The notes under the pieces: model-generated
Databases searched by the model: none
Told to the model about the DNA's origin: nothing
What the model saw: the letters and a program-made list of their open reading frames with translations, nothing else
Source of the DNA: Nocardia sp. BMG51109
GTDB taxonomy: Bacteria; Actinomycetota; Actinomycetes; Mycobacteriales; Mycobacteriaceae
Assembly: GCF_000526215.1 (NCBI RefSeq)
Contig: NZ_JAFQ01000003.1
Span: 1 to 64,000 of the forward strand
Reading direction: 5' to 3'
Length of the DNA stretch: 64,000 bases
In this document: piece after piece, positions 49,997 to 58,358 of the stretch
How positions within the stretch are numbered: position 1 is the first letter of the stretch
How the letters are laid out: each line of letters starts with the position of its first letter
Position numbers and translations under genes: made by a program

Positions 49997-50563
49997 GTGG
50001 ATGACGAGCAGATCGGTTTGGATATCAGCGTGGATGTCGAGCCGAGCGCATGGGCAGCGTGGGCCGACCCGCAGCGCCAGTCAGCGCAGACCCGCAAGTT
50101 CCTGAAACGCGCCGGATTGCCTGCGCTTCCGGCGGAGCCCTGGGACTTCGAGTCCGACGAGGCTGTCGAGATCAGCGACATGATCGCGGAGCGATTCCCT
50201 GACATCAAGGACGTGACTATTCCGGAAAATTCTGACCTCGTGGATCAGCTCGTGTGCTTCACAGGCGAGTGGTTCATCCGGTACCTGGATGCACGATGGT
50301 GTGATTTGACAGACATGCCACCCGGCTACAATGACTGCCCGGACGTGACCATCTACGGTGATATCAAGCCTGCGATAGTTTTCCCATTCCGAGACTGGAA
50401 GACCTGCACCGCAGATTTCCTCGTCAAGTACGTAGTCGAGAACGAGTTTCTGAACTTGGTCGAGTTGGTATCAGTGGCGTACTGGAGGCTGCGCAAGGAC
50501 GACGGAAGCCCGTCTTTTTCCGAGTTGAGAACGACTCTTCCGGATCATCCTCCCTTCGTGTGA
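49997..50563 (+). CDS. Hypothetical acidic protein, possible partner of the next gene
   Basis: A 188-residue acidic, soluble protein with no recognised family. It has aromatic-rich stretches (CFTGEWFIRYLDARWCDLTD, FPFRDWKTCTADFLVKYVVE, ELVSVAYWRLRKDDGSPSFS). GTG 49997 follows GAGGGGAG. The GC content falls toward the 3' end, unlike the neighbours. Its acidic nature and its place before a positively charged, nuclease-like protein fit an immunity or antitoxin protein, but that is inference only. Confidence 0.5.
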   Translation: MDDEQIGLDISVDVEPSAWAAWADPQRQSAQTRKFLKRAGLPALPAEPWDFESDEAVEISDMIAERFPDIKDVTIPENSDLVDQLVCFTGEWFIRYLDARWCDLTDMPPGYNDCPDVTIYGDIKPAIVFPFRDWKTCTADFLVKYVVENEFLNLVELVSVAYWRLRKDDGSPSFSELRTTLPDHPPFV

Positions 50564-50608
50564 CCTGACATCAACGTTCTTTCGTAGTTTCGGGGTCGGG
50601 GCGTAGTT

Positions 50609-51571
50609 ATGCCTGGTGATGGTTATGATAGTGACCGCAATGGCTTCGACAGCAACCAGCGTGGAAGGATATTCGAGAACGGCACCGATCGGTTCTTCCG
50701 GGACCGTGAAAACGGATACGGCCACCACTCCCGAACCTACGAGTGCGGCAAGGATCGAATTCAGTTCGACAAGGTGAAAGAAGACCGAGGCCGTACTTTC
50801 ACCATCGAGGACAAGTCGGGTCGGGTGGGCGGGAAGAAAGACGAGACTCAATTGAGGGTCGTCCGGGAGCTGATCGACAGAGGTGACGTCGCCCATCACA
50901 CGTTGCGCTCGGTGCAGGGTGAGGCGATCTCGGAACCGGCGCGCGAGCTGATCGATGGACTTGTCCGGGACTTCCCGGACAAGTTCACGCACCAGGTGGT
51001 TTCGAGAGAGGCCGCCCGCGAAATTTGGGCACGGGGACTGCAACGCGAACCGGGGCAGCAACTCGAGTTGCCCGGTGTCGGTGAGAGAGCGCGGCAACAG
51101 AAGACGCAGCAGAGGATCCGAGAGCGGGAGGAGTGCCGGCGTGAGCTACGGACGGTTCCGGCACGGGCCGAGCGGGAGCGGATCATTGAGCTGGCGAAGG
51201 AGCGTGCGGTGCGGGAGTGGCGGGACGAATGGCTCGGCCTGAAGCCGCGTGAGGAGTCCGGCCGGCACAGGCAGCAGGAGCGGGAACGGCAGGAGCGGGA
51301 GACCCGCGAGCGGGAGGCGGCCGATGCCGCTGTCCACAAGGCGCGGAAGGAGGCCGCCGCCCGGCTCGCCGTAGTCCGGGAACAGGAGCGTGAGGCATTC
51401 GAGCGTGGGCAGCGGCTTCCGATGAATGGCCGCGAGATCGCGGATCTGCTGGCCGTCACACAGCCGACACCGACCGAGCTGGAACGAGCCCGCGAACGCC
51501 CGGCACCGGAGATGTCCCGGGGCCGGGACAAGGAACTCGGTCGCGAACGGACACGGGAACGAGACCGCTGA
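50609..51571 (+). CDS. Hypothetical protein with PD-(D/E)xK-like N-terminal part and charged helical tail
   Basis: A 320-residue protein. Residues 1-90 contain HHSRTYECGKDRIQFDKVKE followed by GRTFTIEDKSGRVGGKKDET; an Asp then E-x-K (IEDK) on adjacent strands resembles the PD-(D/E)xK nuclease core. From about 150 the chain becomes a long Arg/Glu-rich helix (RIREREECRRELRTV, RQQERERQERETREREAADA) likely to be a coiled coil. A late RLPMNGREIADLLAVTQPTP may be another small domain. No family was recognised. It may be a toxin, a DNA-processing protein or a structural coiled-coil protein. Confidence 0.5.
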   Translation: MPGDGYDSDRNGFDSNQRGRIFENGTDRFFRDRENGYGHHSRTYECGKDRIQFDKVKEDRGRTFTIEDKSGRVGGKKDETQLRVVRELIDRGDVAHHTLRSVQGEAISEPARELIDGLVRDFPDKFTHQVVSREAAREIWARGLQREPGQQLELPGVGERARQQKTQQRIREREECRRELRTVPARAERERIIELAKERAVREWRDEWLGLKPREESGRHRQQERERQERETREREAADAAVHKARKEAAARLAVVREQEREAFERGQRLPMNGREIADLLAVTQPTPTELERARERPAPEMSRGRDKELGRERTRERDR

Positions 51572-52014
51572 CGAGTCAGCGCAATGCGTTCCGCAGCAAT
51601 ACTTTTCGATACTTCCTACGATCAGACAGTGGAGGACGAGCTGCCGGTGACCACGCATGCGCGAGAACCGTTCACCCTCAACAAACGCCGCATCCTCGAA
51701 ACGATAGTTCTGCCGCCTGGAAATATGTCAAGTTTCCCCACGACTTTACCCTGGTCGGTCACAAGCGCTGCATGCTCGGCGGACCATTGAAGTTTGGACA
51801 CGTCCCAAGGATGCCATCAAACGATCACGCTGGGTATCAATATATCGACGCTGCATGTCCAGGACCCAGCGCCTCTGCATCTCAACGAAGCCCGTCTCTC
51901 GAGACTCCTCCCTCCATCATCCACCACAGCAGATTGCGGTGACGGACCGCATGTGCTGCGGGGACCTGGTGGGCGAAGGCTGAGCGCCCGAAAACGGTAG
52001 GCCGGTCGCAGTTG
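51572..52014. other. Gap of lower GC content without a recognised gene
   Basis: This stretch between the charged protein and the cupin gene is clearly less GC-rich than its surroundings. Short open frames exist, one giving WKYVKFPHDFTLVGHKRCML, but none has a start with a ribosome site or a family match. It may be a remnant of transferred DNA. Confidence 0.45.
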
Positions 52015-52626
52015 TCAGTCGGTTCCGGGAATCTGTGCGGTGGAGTCGGGGTGCCGCAGGGGAATTCCGTTGTGGCAGGCACCGATTACCACGCCGAGGA
52101 GGAGGGACGGTTCGGCGAGGTCGTTGCGGCAGGCGTGGGTTACGCCGTTGATGATGATCCAATCGCCTTGTTGTAGAAGGATTTCCGTGTCCTCGAGGAC
52201 GAAGACTGTTTCGCCGGAGATCTGCATGAGGCAGTCGACGGCGGCGTTGGCGTGCAGGATGGAGGTGCCGCGGACGGTGCCGTAGCCGTAGGGGTTGGGG
52301 TCGGGGAGGATCGGGTGGGCCTCGCGGTCGATGCTCGCGGTGAAGGCGGCCTCGCGTTCGGCGATGTCGTCGGTGTCGAACAGCGCGTCGGGGTCGAAGT
52401 GCGGTGGGAGGGTGAACACGGTGATGTGGAAGCCGCCGGGTGCGGGGAGCAGTGGGCCTCGGAACGGGGGTGCGGTGCCGTCGCCGGGGAGCTGAATCAC
52501 GTTGTCGGCGGCCCAGATGGACCACTGTTCGGGCTGGCTCGCGGCGATGCGTTCGTCCGAGACCACGCGGGCTCTGCCGTCGGGGCCGAAGCCGGTGACG
52601 ACTCTGCGGATGCCGGGCGTTGTCAT
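52015..52626 (-). CDS. Cupin-domain protein
   Basis: A 203-residue protein. The C-terminal half is a conserved cupin barrel: GYGTVRGTSILHANAAVDCL, MQISGETVFVLEDTEILLQQ, GDWIIINGVTHACRNDLAEP. Only the second cupin motif His (VTHACRN) is evident; the first motif has no paired His, so metal binding and catalysis are doubtful. The start ATG at 52626 has GAGGAGATATCC upstream. Function unknown. Confidence 0.75.
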   Translation of the reverse strand: MTTPGIRRVVTGFGPDGRARVVSDERIAASQPEQWSIWAADNVIQLPGDGTAPPFRGPLLPAPGGFHITVFTLPPHFDPDALFDTDDIAEREAAFTASIDREAHPILPDPNPYGYGTVRGTSILHANAAVDCLMQISGETVFVLEDTEILLQQGDWIIINGVTHACRNDLAEPSLLLGVVIGACHNGIPLRHPDSTAQIPGTD

Positions 52627-52887
52627 GGATATCTCCTCGTCGTCGGTCGTGGCGGGAGTGAATCGGCGCAACGCGATAGGTCGGTGTCGAGCCCCCCAGA
52701 CGCACAATAGCTGCGATGATCATGGGCGACAGGCCCACACTTTCGAGGGCGTCCCGGCCCGGTAGGCGCGACGTTCGGCAATCGACCAAACCGGGCACGG
52801 TAGCAGCACGAATCTTCTAACGATGACCAACGGCAGCACCCGGCGAGGGCTGGCGGCCGATACCCGAGGACACGAGAGGGACCAACT

Positions 52888-53892
52888 GTGGGAATACGGC
52901 GATCGACGTCCATGGCCACGCTGCGCCTGGCGGTGGCCGGTGCGCTAGTGGCGGCCGGACTGACCGGCGTCGCGAGTACCGTCGGCGCGGCGCCCGATGT
53001 CGTTTCCGTGGAGGGGGTGAACGGTCGGCAGGAGACCGTCACGGTGTTCTCGCCGGCGATGAACAGGCCGATTCCGGTGCAGGTGATCCGCGCCGCCGAC
53101 CCGTCGCGGCCCACGGTGTATCTGCTCAACGGTTCCGGGGGCGGCCCGAACCAGAGCGGCTGGGACGTGCAGACCGACGCCGTGAGCTTCCTGGGCGACA
53201 AGAACGTCAACGTGGTGACACCGTTCGGCGGCGCCAACTCGTACTACACCGACTGGATCCGCGACGACGCCGTACTGGGCCACAACAAGTGGCAGACGTT
53301 CATCAACGAGGAGCTGCCGCCCGTCATCGAGCAGTACCTGGGCGCCAACGACAATCGGGCCCTGGCGGGCGTATCCATGAGCGGCACTTCGGTCTTGAAC
53401 CTGGCGATCGCCAAACCCGGCTTCTGGAAGAGCGTGGCGTCCTACAGCGGTTGCGCGCAGACCTCGGACTCGATCGGGCACGAGTTCGTCCGGCTGACGG
53501 TGGAGAACTGGGGCGGCGGGCAGAGCGTCGAGAACATGTGGGGCCCCGCCGACAGCCCGCTGTGGCGCGCCAACGACCCCCTGGTCAACGCGGACCGACT
53601 GCGCGGAACCGCCGTCTACTTGAGCGCGGGCAGCGGCGTTCCGGCGGCACCGCACGACACCCCGGGCGACCGCCGGGTCCAGGAGGGCCGGATCCCGCTG
53701 CCGGTGCAGGTCGTCTTCGGCGGACCGATCGAGGCGGCCATCCGCTACTGCACCGTGAACCTGACGAACCGCCTGCACGAACTGAACATCCCGGTCACCT
53801 TCGACGATCGTCCCGTCGGCACCCACTCCTGGGGCTACTGGGAGGACGACCTGCGCACGTCGTGGCCGTTCCTGGCGCAGACGATCGGGTAG
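52888..53892 (+). CDS. Secreted mycolyltransferase/antigen 85-like esterase
   Basis: A 334-residue exported protein with a signal peptide (LRLAVAGALVAAGLTGVAST, cleavage near VGAAPD). The esterase-D/antigen 85 fold is seen in TVYLLNGSGGGPNQSGWDVQ, VVTPFGGANSYYTDWIRDD, the WQTFINEELPPVIEQYLGAN region and the nucleophile motif AGVSMSGTSVLNLA, with the His in GTHSWGYWEDDL. Family members transfer mycolic acids to trehalose or arabinogalactan, so this supports a mycolate-containing host. GTG 52888 has GAGAGGGA upstream. Confidence 0.85.
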   Translation: MGIRRSTSMATLRLAVAGALVAAGLTGVASTVGAAPDVVSVEGVNGRQETVTVFSPAMNRPIPVQVIRAADPSRPTVYLLNGSGGGPNQSGWDVQTDAVSFLGDKNVNVVTPFGGANSYYTDWIRDDAVLGHNKWQTFINEELPPVIEQYLGANDNRALAGVSMSGTSVLNLAIAKPGFWKSVASYSGCAQTSDSIGHEFVRLTVENWGGGQSVENMWGPADSPLWRANDPLVNADRLRGTAVYLSAGSGVPAAPHDTPGDRRVQEGRIPLPVQVVFGGPIEAAIRYCTVNLTNRLHELNIPVTFDDRPVGTHSWGYWEDDLRTSWPFLAQTIG

Positions 53893-53946
53893 CCCGGCAT
53901 AGGTCACACCGTGATGGGGCGGTCCACTCCGGTGGTCGGCATGGGG

Positions 53947-54030
53947 GTATGCCGGGGTCGGATGAGCCTCGGGTGTGAGAGATCGGTGTCCGCGGGTGCC
54001 CGAGCACCGAGGAGCCGATGGCGCCGCATG
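53947..54030 (+). pseudogene. 5' fragment duplicating the hypothetical gene at 55710
   Basis: GTATGCCGGgGTCGGATGAG and the following 65 bases align with 55708-55791 at roughly 80-85% identity by eye; for example CGGGTGCCCGAGC and CCGAGGAG are shared at the same offsets. The copy starts MPGSDEPRV and stops at once with TGA, so it is not functional. Confidence 0.75.
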
Positions 54031-54089
54031 TAGGCGCGCCGCAAGTGGCGCGTGAGGGCGGTGCAAGAAGCGTCGCCGACGGTCGTGCC

Positions 54090-55631
54090 ATGGACGAATT
54101 CGATGTGGTCATTGTCGGTGCGGGGCCAGTGGGACTGATGCTCGCCGGGGAACTGCGGCTGAATGATGTGAATGTGCTTGTGATCGAGCGGCTTTCGGAG
54201 ATGGATCGCACGCTGAAGGCCGGCGGGGTCAACGCCTCCACCATGCAGATGTTCGATCGGCGTGGACTGTTGCCGGCGATGAGCGAGTACCACCACCGCA
54301 ATATCGCGAAGATCCTGCCCGCCTTCGCCCACACGGCCCCATCGCCGGGCGACGGACGGCCGCCGTTCGCCGGACATTTCGCGGGAATCTTCATCCACCG
54401 TGCCGACGTGGATGCGACCGATCCCGCGTTCGCCGACCTCGGCGCCGCGGGCGGTTTCATGATGGTGGATCAGCAGGGCGTCGAGACGGTGCTCGGCCGG
54501 TGGGTCGCCGAACTCGGGGTGCCGGTGCGACGCGGTGTGCAGGCCAGAGGTTTCGCCGCCGACGCCGACGGAGTCACCGTGGATCTCGGTGACGAATCGG
54601 TCCGCGCCGCTTGGCTGGTCGGCTGCGACGGTGGCCGCAGCCCGGTCCGCAAACAGGCCGGATTCGAGTTTCCCGGAGTGGACCCGGAGATCACCGGGCA
54701 CCAGGCCGTCGTGACGATCAGCGGAACCGAAAGCCTGCGGCCGGGCTGGAACAGTACCGATACCGGGATCTACGCGTACAACCCCCATTCCGAGGGCACC
54801 AGCCGCATTCTCACCGTCGAAACGGATGGCCCGCCCGCCGATCGGTCCGCCCCGATCACCGCCGCGGAACTGGAACGAAGCATGCGCCGCGTCTCCGGGG
54901 CACCGGTGCGGATCGGGGAGGTGCACTCGGCCACCCGGTTCACCGACAACACCCGGCAGGCCACCCGCTACCGGTCGGGGCGGGTGCTGCTGGCCGGCGA
55001 TGCGGCACACGTGCATTCGCCGTTCGGCGGCCAGGGGCTCAACCTCGGCATCGGCGACGCCGTCAATCTGGGCTGGAAGCTCGCCGCGGTGCTCGGCGGC
55101 CGGGCATCGGAGGATCTGCTCGAAACCTATACCGCCGAGCGGCATCCGATCGGCGCCTGGGTGCTGCACTGGACCAGGGCGCAGGTCGCGGTCATGCGGA
55201 AGGACCCGCACAGCAAGGCCATGCGGGAGGTGCTGTCGGAACTGCTCGCGACGAAGGACGGCGCGACCTACGTCGCAAAACGGCTCACCGGCGTGCTCAA
55301 CCGCTACGACCTGGGTGACGGGCATCCGCTGGTCGGTGGGGTCGTCCCGGACCTGGACCTGGCCGACGGCAGTCGCCTGGCCCAGTATTTCACCGCCGGT
55401 GGGGCCGTCCTGCTGGATCCGGCCGATTCCGCGGAATTGCGCGCCGCCGCCGAACCGTGGTCCGATCACATCCGGATCGTCACCGCGAAACCCCTTGTGG
55501 CGCAGAACCTTACCGGCCTGTTCTCCCGGCCGGACGGGTACGTCGCCTGGGCGAGCGACGGCGGTCCGGACGGACTCGCGGCGGCGCTGCGGCGCTGGCT
55601 CGGCGACCCGACCCGGTCCGGCACCGCCTGA
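54090..55631 (+). CDS. FAD-dependent aromatic monooxygenase, rifampicin-monooxygenase-like
   Basis: A 513-residue class A flavoprotein monooxygenase. FAD motif DVVIVGAGPVGLMLAGELRL, DG motif WLVGCDGGRSPVRKQAGFEF, GD motif GRVLLAGDAAHVHSPFGGQG followed by LNLGIGDAVNLGWKLAAVLG, then ERHPIGAWVLHWTRAQ, and a C-terminal thioredoxin-like domain ending PDGYVAWASDGGPDGLAAAL. The layout matches Rox/PgaE-type hydroxylases, which hydroxylate rifampicin or polyketides with NADPH and O2. Whether it gives rifampicin resistance is unknown. It lies between a fragment and an intact copy of a small gene. Confidence 0.8.
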   Translation: MDEFDVVIVGAGPVGLMLAGELRLNDVNVLVIERLSEMDRTLKAGGVNASTMQMFDRRGLLPAMSEYHHRNIAKILPAFAHTAPSPGDGRPPFAGHFAGIFIHRADVDATDPAFADLGAAGGFMMVDQQGVETVLGRWVAELGVPVRRGVQARGFAADADGVTVDLGDESVRAAWLVGCDGGRSPVRKQAGFEFPGVDPEITGHQAVVTISGTESLRPGWNSTDTGIYAYNPHSEGTSRILTVETDGPPADRSAPITAAELERSMRRVSGAPVRIGEVHSATRFTDNTRQATRYRSGRVLLAGDAAHVHSPFGGQGLNLGIGDAVNLGWKLAAVLGGRASEDLLETYTAERHPIGAWVLHWTRAQVAVMRKDPHSKAMREVLSELLATKDGATYVAKRLTGVLNRYDLGDGHPLVGGVVPDLDLADGSRLAQYFTAGGAVLLDPADSAELRAAAEPWSDHIRIVTAKPLVAQNLTGLFSRPDGYVAWASDGGPDGLAAALRRWLGDPTRSGTA

Positions 55632-55709
55632 CCGGGTCGTCTACCTGATGCGGCATGCCGCTGCGGCGGTTACCGTTGACGCCGCAGTTGTGCCGAGTGC
55701 GGAGGGCGT

Positions 55710-56066
55710 ATGCCGGAGTCGGATGAGCTTCAGGTGTATGAGATTCGAGTCCACGGGTGCCCGAGCGCCGAGGAGGCGCTGGCGTTGCAGGAGCCGATCG
55801 GGCGCCTGTTGTGCCCGGACCCCGATCACCCGCCCCCGTGCGAGGTGCCGTGGGGATTCTCCCTCGACGACGACGAGCACGCCGAGGACGGTGACGAGGC
55901 CCCGGTGCTCGTCGTGGGCGTCTACGTGTCCCGCGAGAAGGCGTCGCAGGTCGTGGCACAAGTTCGCGAGCTCGTAGGCGATACGCTGCCGGTCGTGATG
56001 CAGCCCGGCCGCCCCGGGATGTTCGAGGAGCTGGCGGAGCAGTACCGGATCGAGAACTCCAGCTGA
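55710..56066 (+). CDS. Hypothetical 118-residue protein
   Basis: An acidic protein starting MPESDELQVYEIRVHGCPSA, with a strand-helix start like a small alpha/beta sandwich; CPDPDHPPPCEVPWGFSLDD is an acidic Pro-rich linker and VLVVGVYVSREKASQVVAQV a second strand-helix unit. Two Cys flank the linker. No family was recognised. Its 5' 84 bases have a decayed copy at 53947-54030 on the other side of the monooxygenase gene. Confidence 0.6.
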   Translation: MPESDELQVYEIRVHGCPSAEEALALQEPIGRLLCPDPDHPPPCEVPWGFSLDDDEHAEDGDEAPVLVVGVYVSREKASQVVAQVRELVGDTLPVVMQPGRPGMFEELAEQYRIENSS

Positions 56067-56305
56067 GTGCTCTGAATGCTGTGATGCCCAGACTGCCACT
56101 ACGAGAACGTTATTGGTCACTGCGTGTTGTCCGCAGCCGACTCCCAGCGATGCACCGGCCTTGACCCCGACGGGTCAGGAGCCGACGGATTGCAGGCTTC
56201 GGGCGATCTGGTCCGGCTTCGGCACATCGGCCGGGCGAAGGTTCGATCCCGAGCAAACTGAATGAAATCCGGGCTATGCTGCTGTGAAGTACCTGGTCAA
56301 GAAGT

Positions 56306-56513
56306 GTGCTCCCCGCGCATGCGGGGATGATCCCAATGGATGCGGTAGCCGTGCTCGGGCTGCGGGTGAGTGCTCCCCCGCGCATGTGGGGATGATCCCC
56401 GCGCAACGCCTACGACGTCGGCGCGCTCCCCGCGCATGCGCGGGATGATCCGATCGAGAAGGCGCTGCGCGGCTGCACCAACGAGTGCTCCCCGCGCACG
56501 CGGGGATGGTCGA
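56306..56513 (+). CRISPR. Short degenerate type I-E-like CRISPR array: four repeats, three spacers
   Basis: Repeats at 56306-56334, 56370-56399, 56423-56452 and 56485-56513 match the same type as the array at 45.8 kb (GTGCTCCCCGCGCA then (c/t)GCGGGGATG). Several contain one-base insertions or substitutions (an extra C in the second, GCGCT and an extra base in the third, GGTCGA at the last end). Spacers are 35, 23 and 32 bases; the 23-base one is truncated. The leader just upstream ends AAGAAGTGT as at the other array. Degeneration suggests the array is no longer acquiring spacers. Confidence 0.8.
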
Positions 56514-56633
56514 GCGGCCCAGTACCGCTCCGACGGTCTTTAGCGTTCCTGCGCGCAGACGGGTCGAACTCTGCTGGACGCGAGGGGAGAGCTGAGCACG
56601 TACACCGGCCAGCCCGCGCACCCTGTTGTCGGT

Positions 56634-58034
56634 TCAGTCGAGGTTGTCGAGCGCCGCCTCGATGGCGCGATGGAAAGTCGGGTAGGCGTAGACCATGCTG
56701 CGGAGGGTGTGGATCGGGACGCGGGCGTGGACCGCAACGGCCAGTGCTCCCAGTACTTCTCCGCCCACCGGCCCAACCGACGTGGCACCGACCAGCACCC
56801 CGCGGTCCGAGTCGACGACCAGTTTGATCAGACCCGCGTTGCCCGCCTTGTGGATCCAGCCGCGGGTCGAGGAGGCGAGATCGGTGACGGCGGTCCGCAC
56901 CGTGAGGCCGGCGTCGCGGGCCTCGGATTCGGTGAGGCCGACCGCGCCGACCTCCGGATCGGTGAAGGTGACGCGGGGGACCGCGTGGTATTGGGCCGGA
57001 TCCGTTGGCCTGCCGAGGATGTCGGCGGCGGCGATGCGGGCCTGGTACATGGACATGTGGGTGAAGGCGCCGTGGCCGGTGATGTCGCCGATGGCCCAGA
57101 CGCCCTCGGCGGCGCGGAGGTGGTCGTCGACCTCGATGCCGCGGGCGGATTCGTCCAGGCCGATCGCGCCGATTCCCAAGGCCGCCAGGTCGGTTCGGCG
57201 GCCGGTCGCCACCAGGAGTTGCCGGGCCTGGAGGGGTTCGCCCGCGTTCAGGTGCAGGGTGAACTTGTCGCCGTCGTACTCGACCCGGGTGGCCGCTGCG
57301 CCGGATCGGATCGAAATTCCTTCGGCGGCAAAGACCTCCGACAAGAGGTCGGCGGCCTCCGGCTCGTCGCGGGGCAGGATGCGGTGCGGGACGATCGTCG
57401 TGACGGAGGCGCCGAAGCGCGCGAAGATCTGGGCGAACTCCATACCCACGGGACCGCCGCCGAGGACGATCAGCGAGTCGGGGGCCGCGGTGGCGGTGAC
57501 GGCCTCGCGGTTGGTCCAGTAGGGCGTGCCCTCCAGACCCTCGAGGGAGGGAACCGCCGGGGCCGTACCGGGATTGAGCACGATCGCGCGGTCGGCGCGG
57601 AAAACCCGGGGGCCGTCGGCGGTCGTCACCGTCACCTCGCCGGGTGCGGTGATGCGGCCCCAGCCGCGGACGAATCGGCCGCCCGCCTTCTCGAAGCGTT
57701 CGACCGCGACCGTGTCGTCCCAGTTGTCGGTCGCCTCGTCGCGGATGCGGTCGGCCACCGGGCGCCAGTCCGAGCGCACCGACGCCGAACCCGCCAGCTC
57801 GCCGACCCGCCGCGCCTCGGCCAGGGTCTCGGCGGCGCGCACCATCATCTTGGTGGGCACGCACGCGTAGTACGGGCACTCGCCGCCGACCAGCCGGCCC
57901 TCGACGCCGACGACGGCCAGGCCCGCCGTGGCCAGCCGGGTGGCCACGTCCTCTCCGCCGGGTCCCATCCCGATCACCACGGCGTCCACGGCCTCGATGT
58001 CCACAGTCTCGATGTCCACGGTCTCGATCGACAT
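56634..58034 (-). CDS. Pyridine-nucleotide-disulfide oxidoreductase (MerA/LPD-like), atypical
   Basis: A 466-residue FAD/NAD(P) flavoprotein. After a repetitive start (three IE(T/A)VD units) come the FAD motif AVVIGMGPGGEDVATRLATA, the redox disulfide GGECPYYACVPTKMMV (CxxxxC), NAD motif LIVLGGGPVGMEFAQIFARF and the FAD-closing VWAIGDITGHGAFTHMS. The C-terminal interface reads SMVYAYPTFHRAIEAALDNL, where lipoamide dehydrogenase has HAHPTxxE; the catalytic His and Glu are missing. It may use another disulfide or a quinone. The start has AGAGGAGCG upstream. Confidence 0.8.
   Translation of the reverse strand: MSIETVDIETVDIEAVDAVVIGMGPGGEDVATRLATAGLAVVGVEGRLVGGECPYYACVPTKMMVRAAETLAEARRVGELAGSASVRSDWRPVADRIRDEATDNWDDTVAVERFEKAGGRFVRGWGRITAPGEVTVTTADGPRVFRADRAIVLNPGTAPAVPSLEGLEGTPYWTNREAVTATAAPDSLIVLGGGPVGMEFAQIFARFGASVTTIVPHRILPRDEPEAADLLSEVFAAEGISIRSGAAATRVEYDGDKFTLHLNAGEPLQARQLLVATGRRTDLAALGIGAIGLDESARGIEVDDHLRAAEGVWAIGDITGHGAFTHMSMYQARIAAADILGRPTDPAQYHAVPRVTFTDPEVGAVGLTESEARDAGLTVRTAVTDLASSTRGWIHKAGNAGLIKLVVDSDRGVLVGATSVGPVGGEVLGALAVAVHARVPIHTLRSMVYAYPTFHRAIEAALDNLD
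57984..58028. repeat. Three in-frame 15-bp tandem repeats at the oxidoreductase N-terminus
   Basis: GTCCACGGCCTCGAT, GTCCACAGTCTCGAT and GTCCACGGTCTCGAT (57984-58028, plus-strand view) encode IEAVD, IETVD and IETVD. The first residues before the FAD motif are thus expandable by slippage without a frameshift. Confidence 0.85.
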
Positions 58035-58358
58035 GCGCGCTCCTCTCGGCTGTGCGGGTTGTCCCGGCAGTCCGTCGGGTACCACCGGTTCCAGACTCCC
58101 ACGCGTTGCCGGTGCGGGTACTCGTCGGCCCGTCCGCGGTCGGTACTGCGACAGCTTGCCACCGTTCCCTCTCGGGAGGACGAGAACCCGGATCCGTGGG
58201 TTCGGGCCCCGAGCATGCGGTAATGATGGTGGTGGACCCCGCAGCGGCCGTCCTGACTCGACAGCGTGTCGACCTGTGTTCCGACATCCATGGGAAGCGT
58301 TCGGAACGACGCCGGTGGTCCGGTGCCGGGATGTCGGTGCGGATGTGTCGTCGCGGTG
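58035..58358. other. Gap between two minus-strand genes, no recognised gene
   Basis: The stretch separates the oxidoreductase start from the stop of a small membrane protein gene. Open frames exist on both strands but none has a convincing start or a known motif. It should hold the oxidoreductase promoter. Confidence 0.4.

Noticed and set aside
51584..51790. A 68-codon plus-strand frame after the charged protein
   Set aside because: No ribosome site, no recognisable motif and a low-GC remnant-like context.
53890..54090. A transposon end upstream of the rifampicin-monooxygenase-like gene
   Set aside because: No terminal inverted repeats or transposase were seen; the similarity found is to the 5' end of the small gene at 55710.
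45825..56513. An active CRISPR-Cas locus
   Set aside because: No cas gene was found in or beside either array, and several repeats and one spacer are degenerate.
56110..56621. Open frames containing HARGAH and IIPACAGST
   Set aside because: These phrases are translations of the type I-E CRISPR repeat itself and not proteins.
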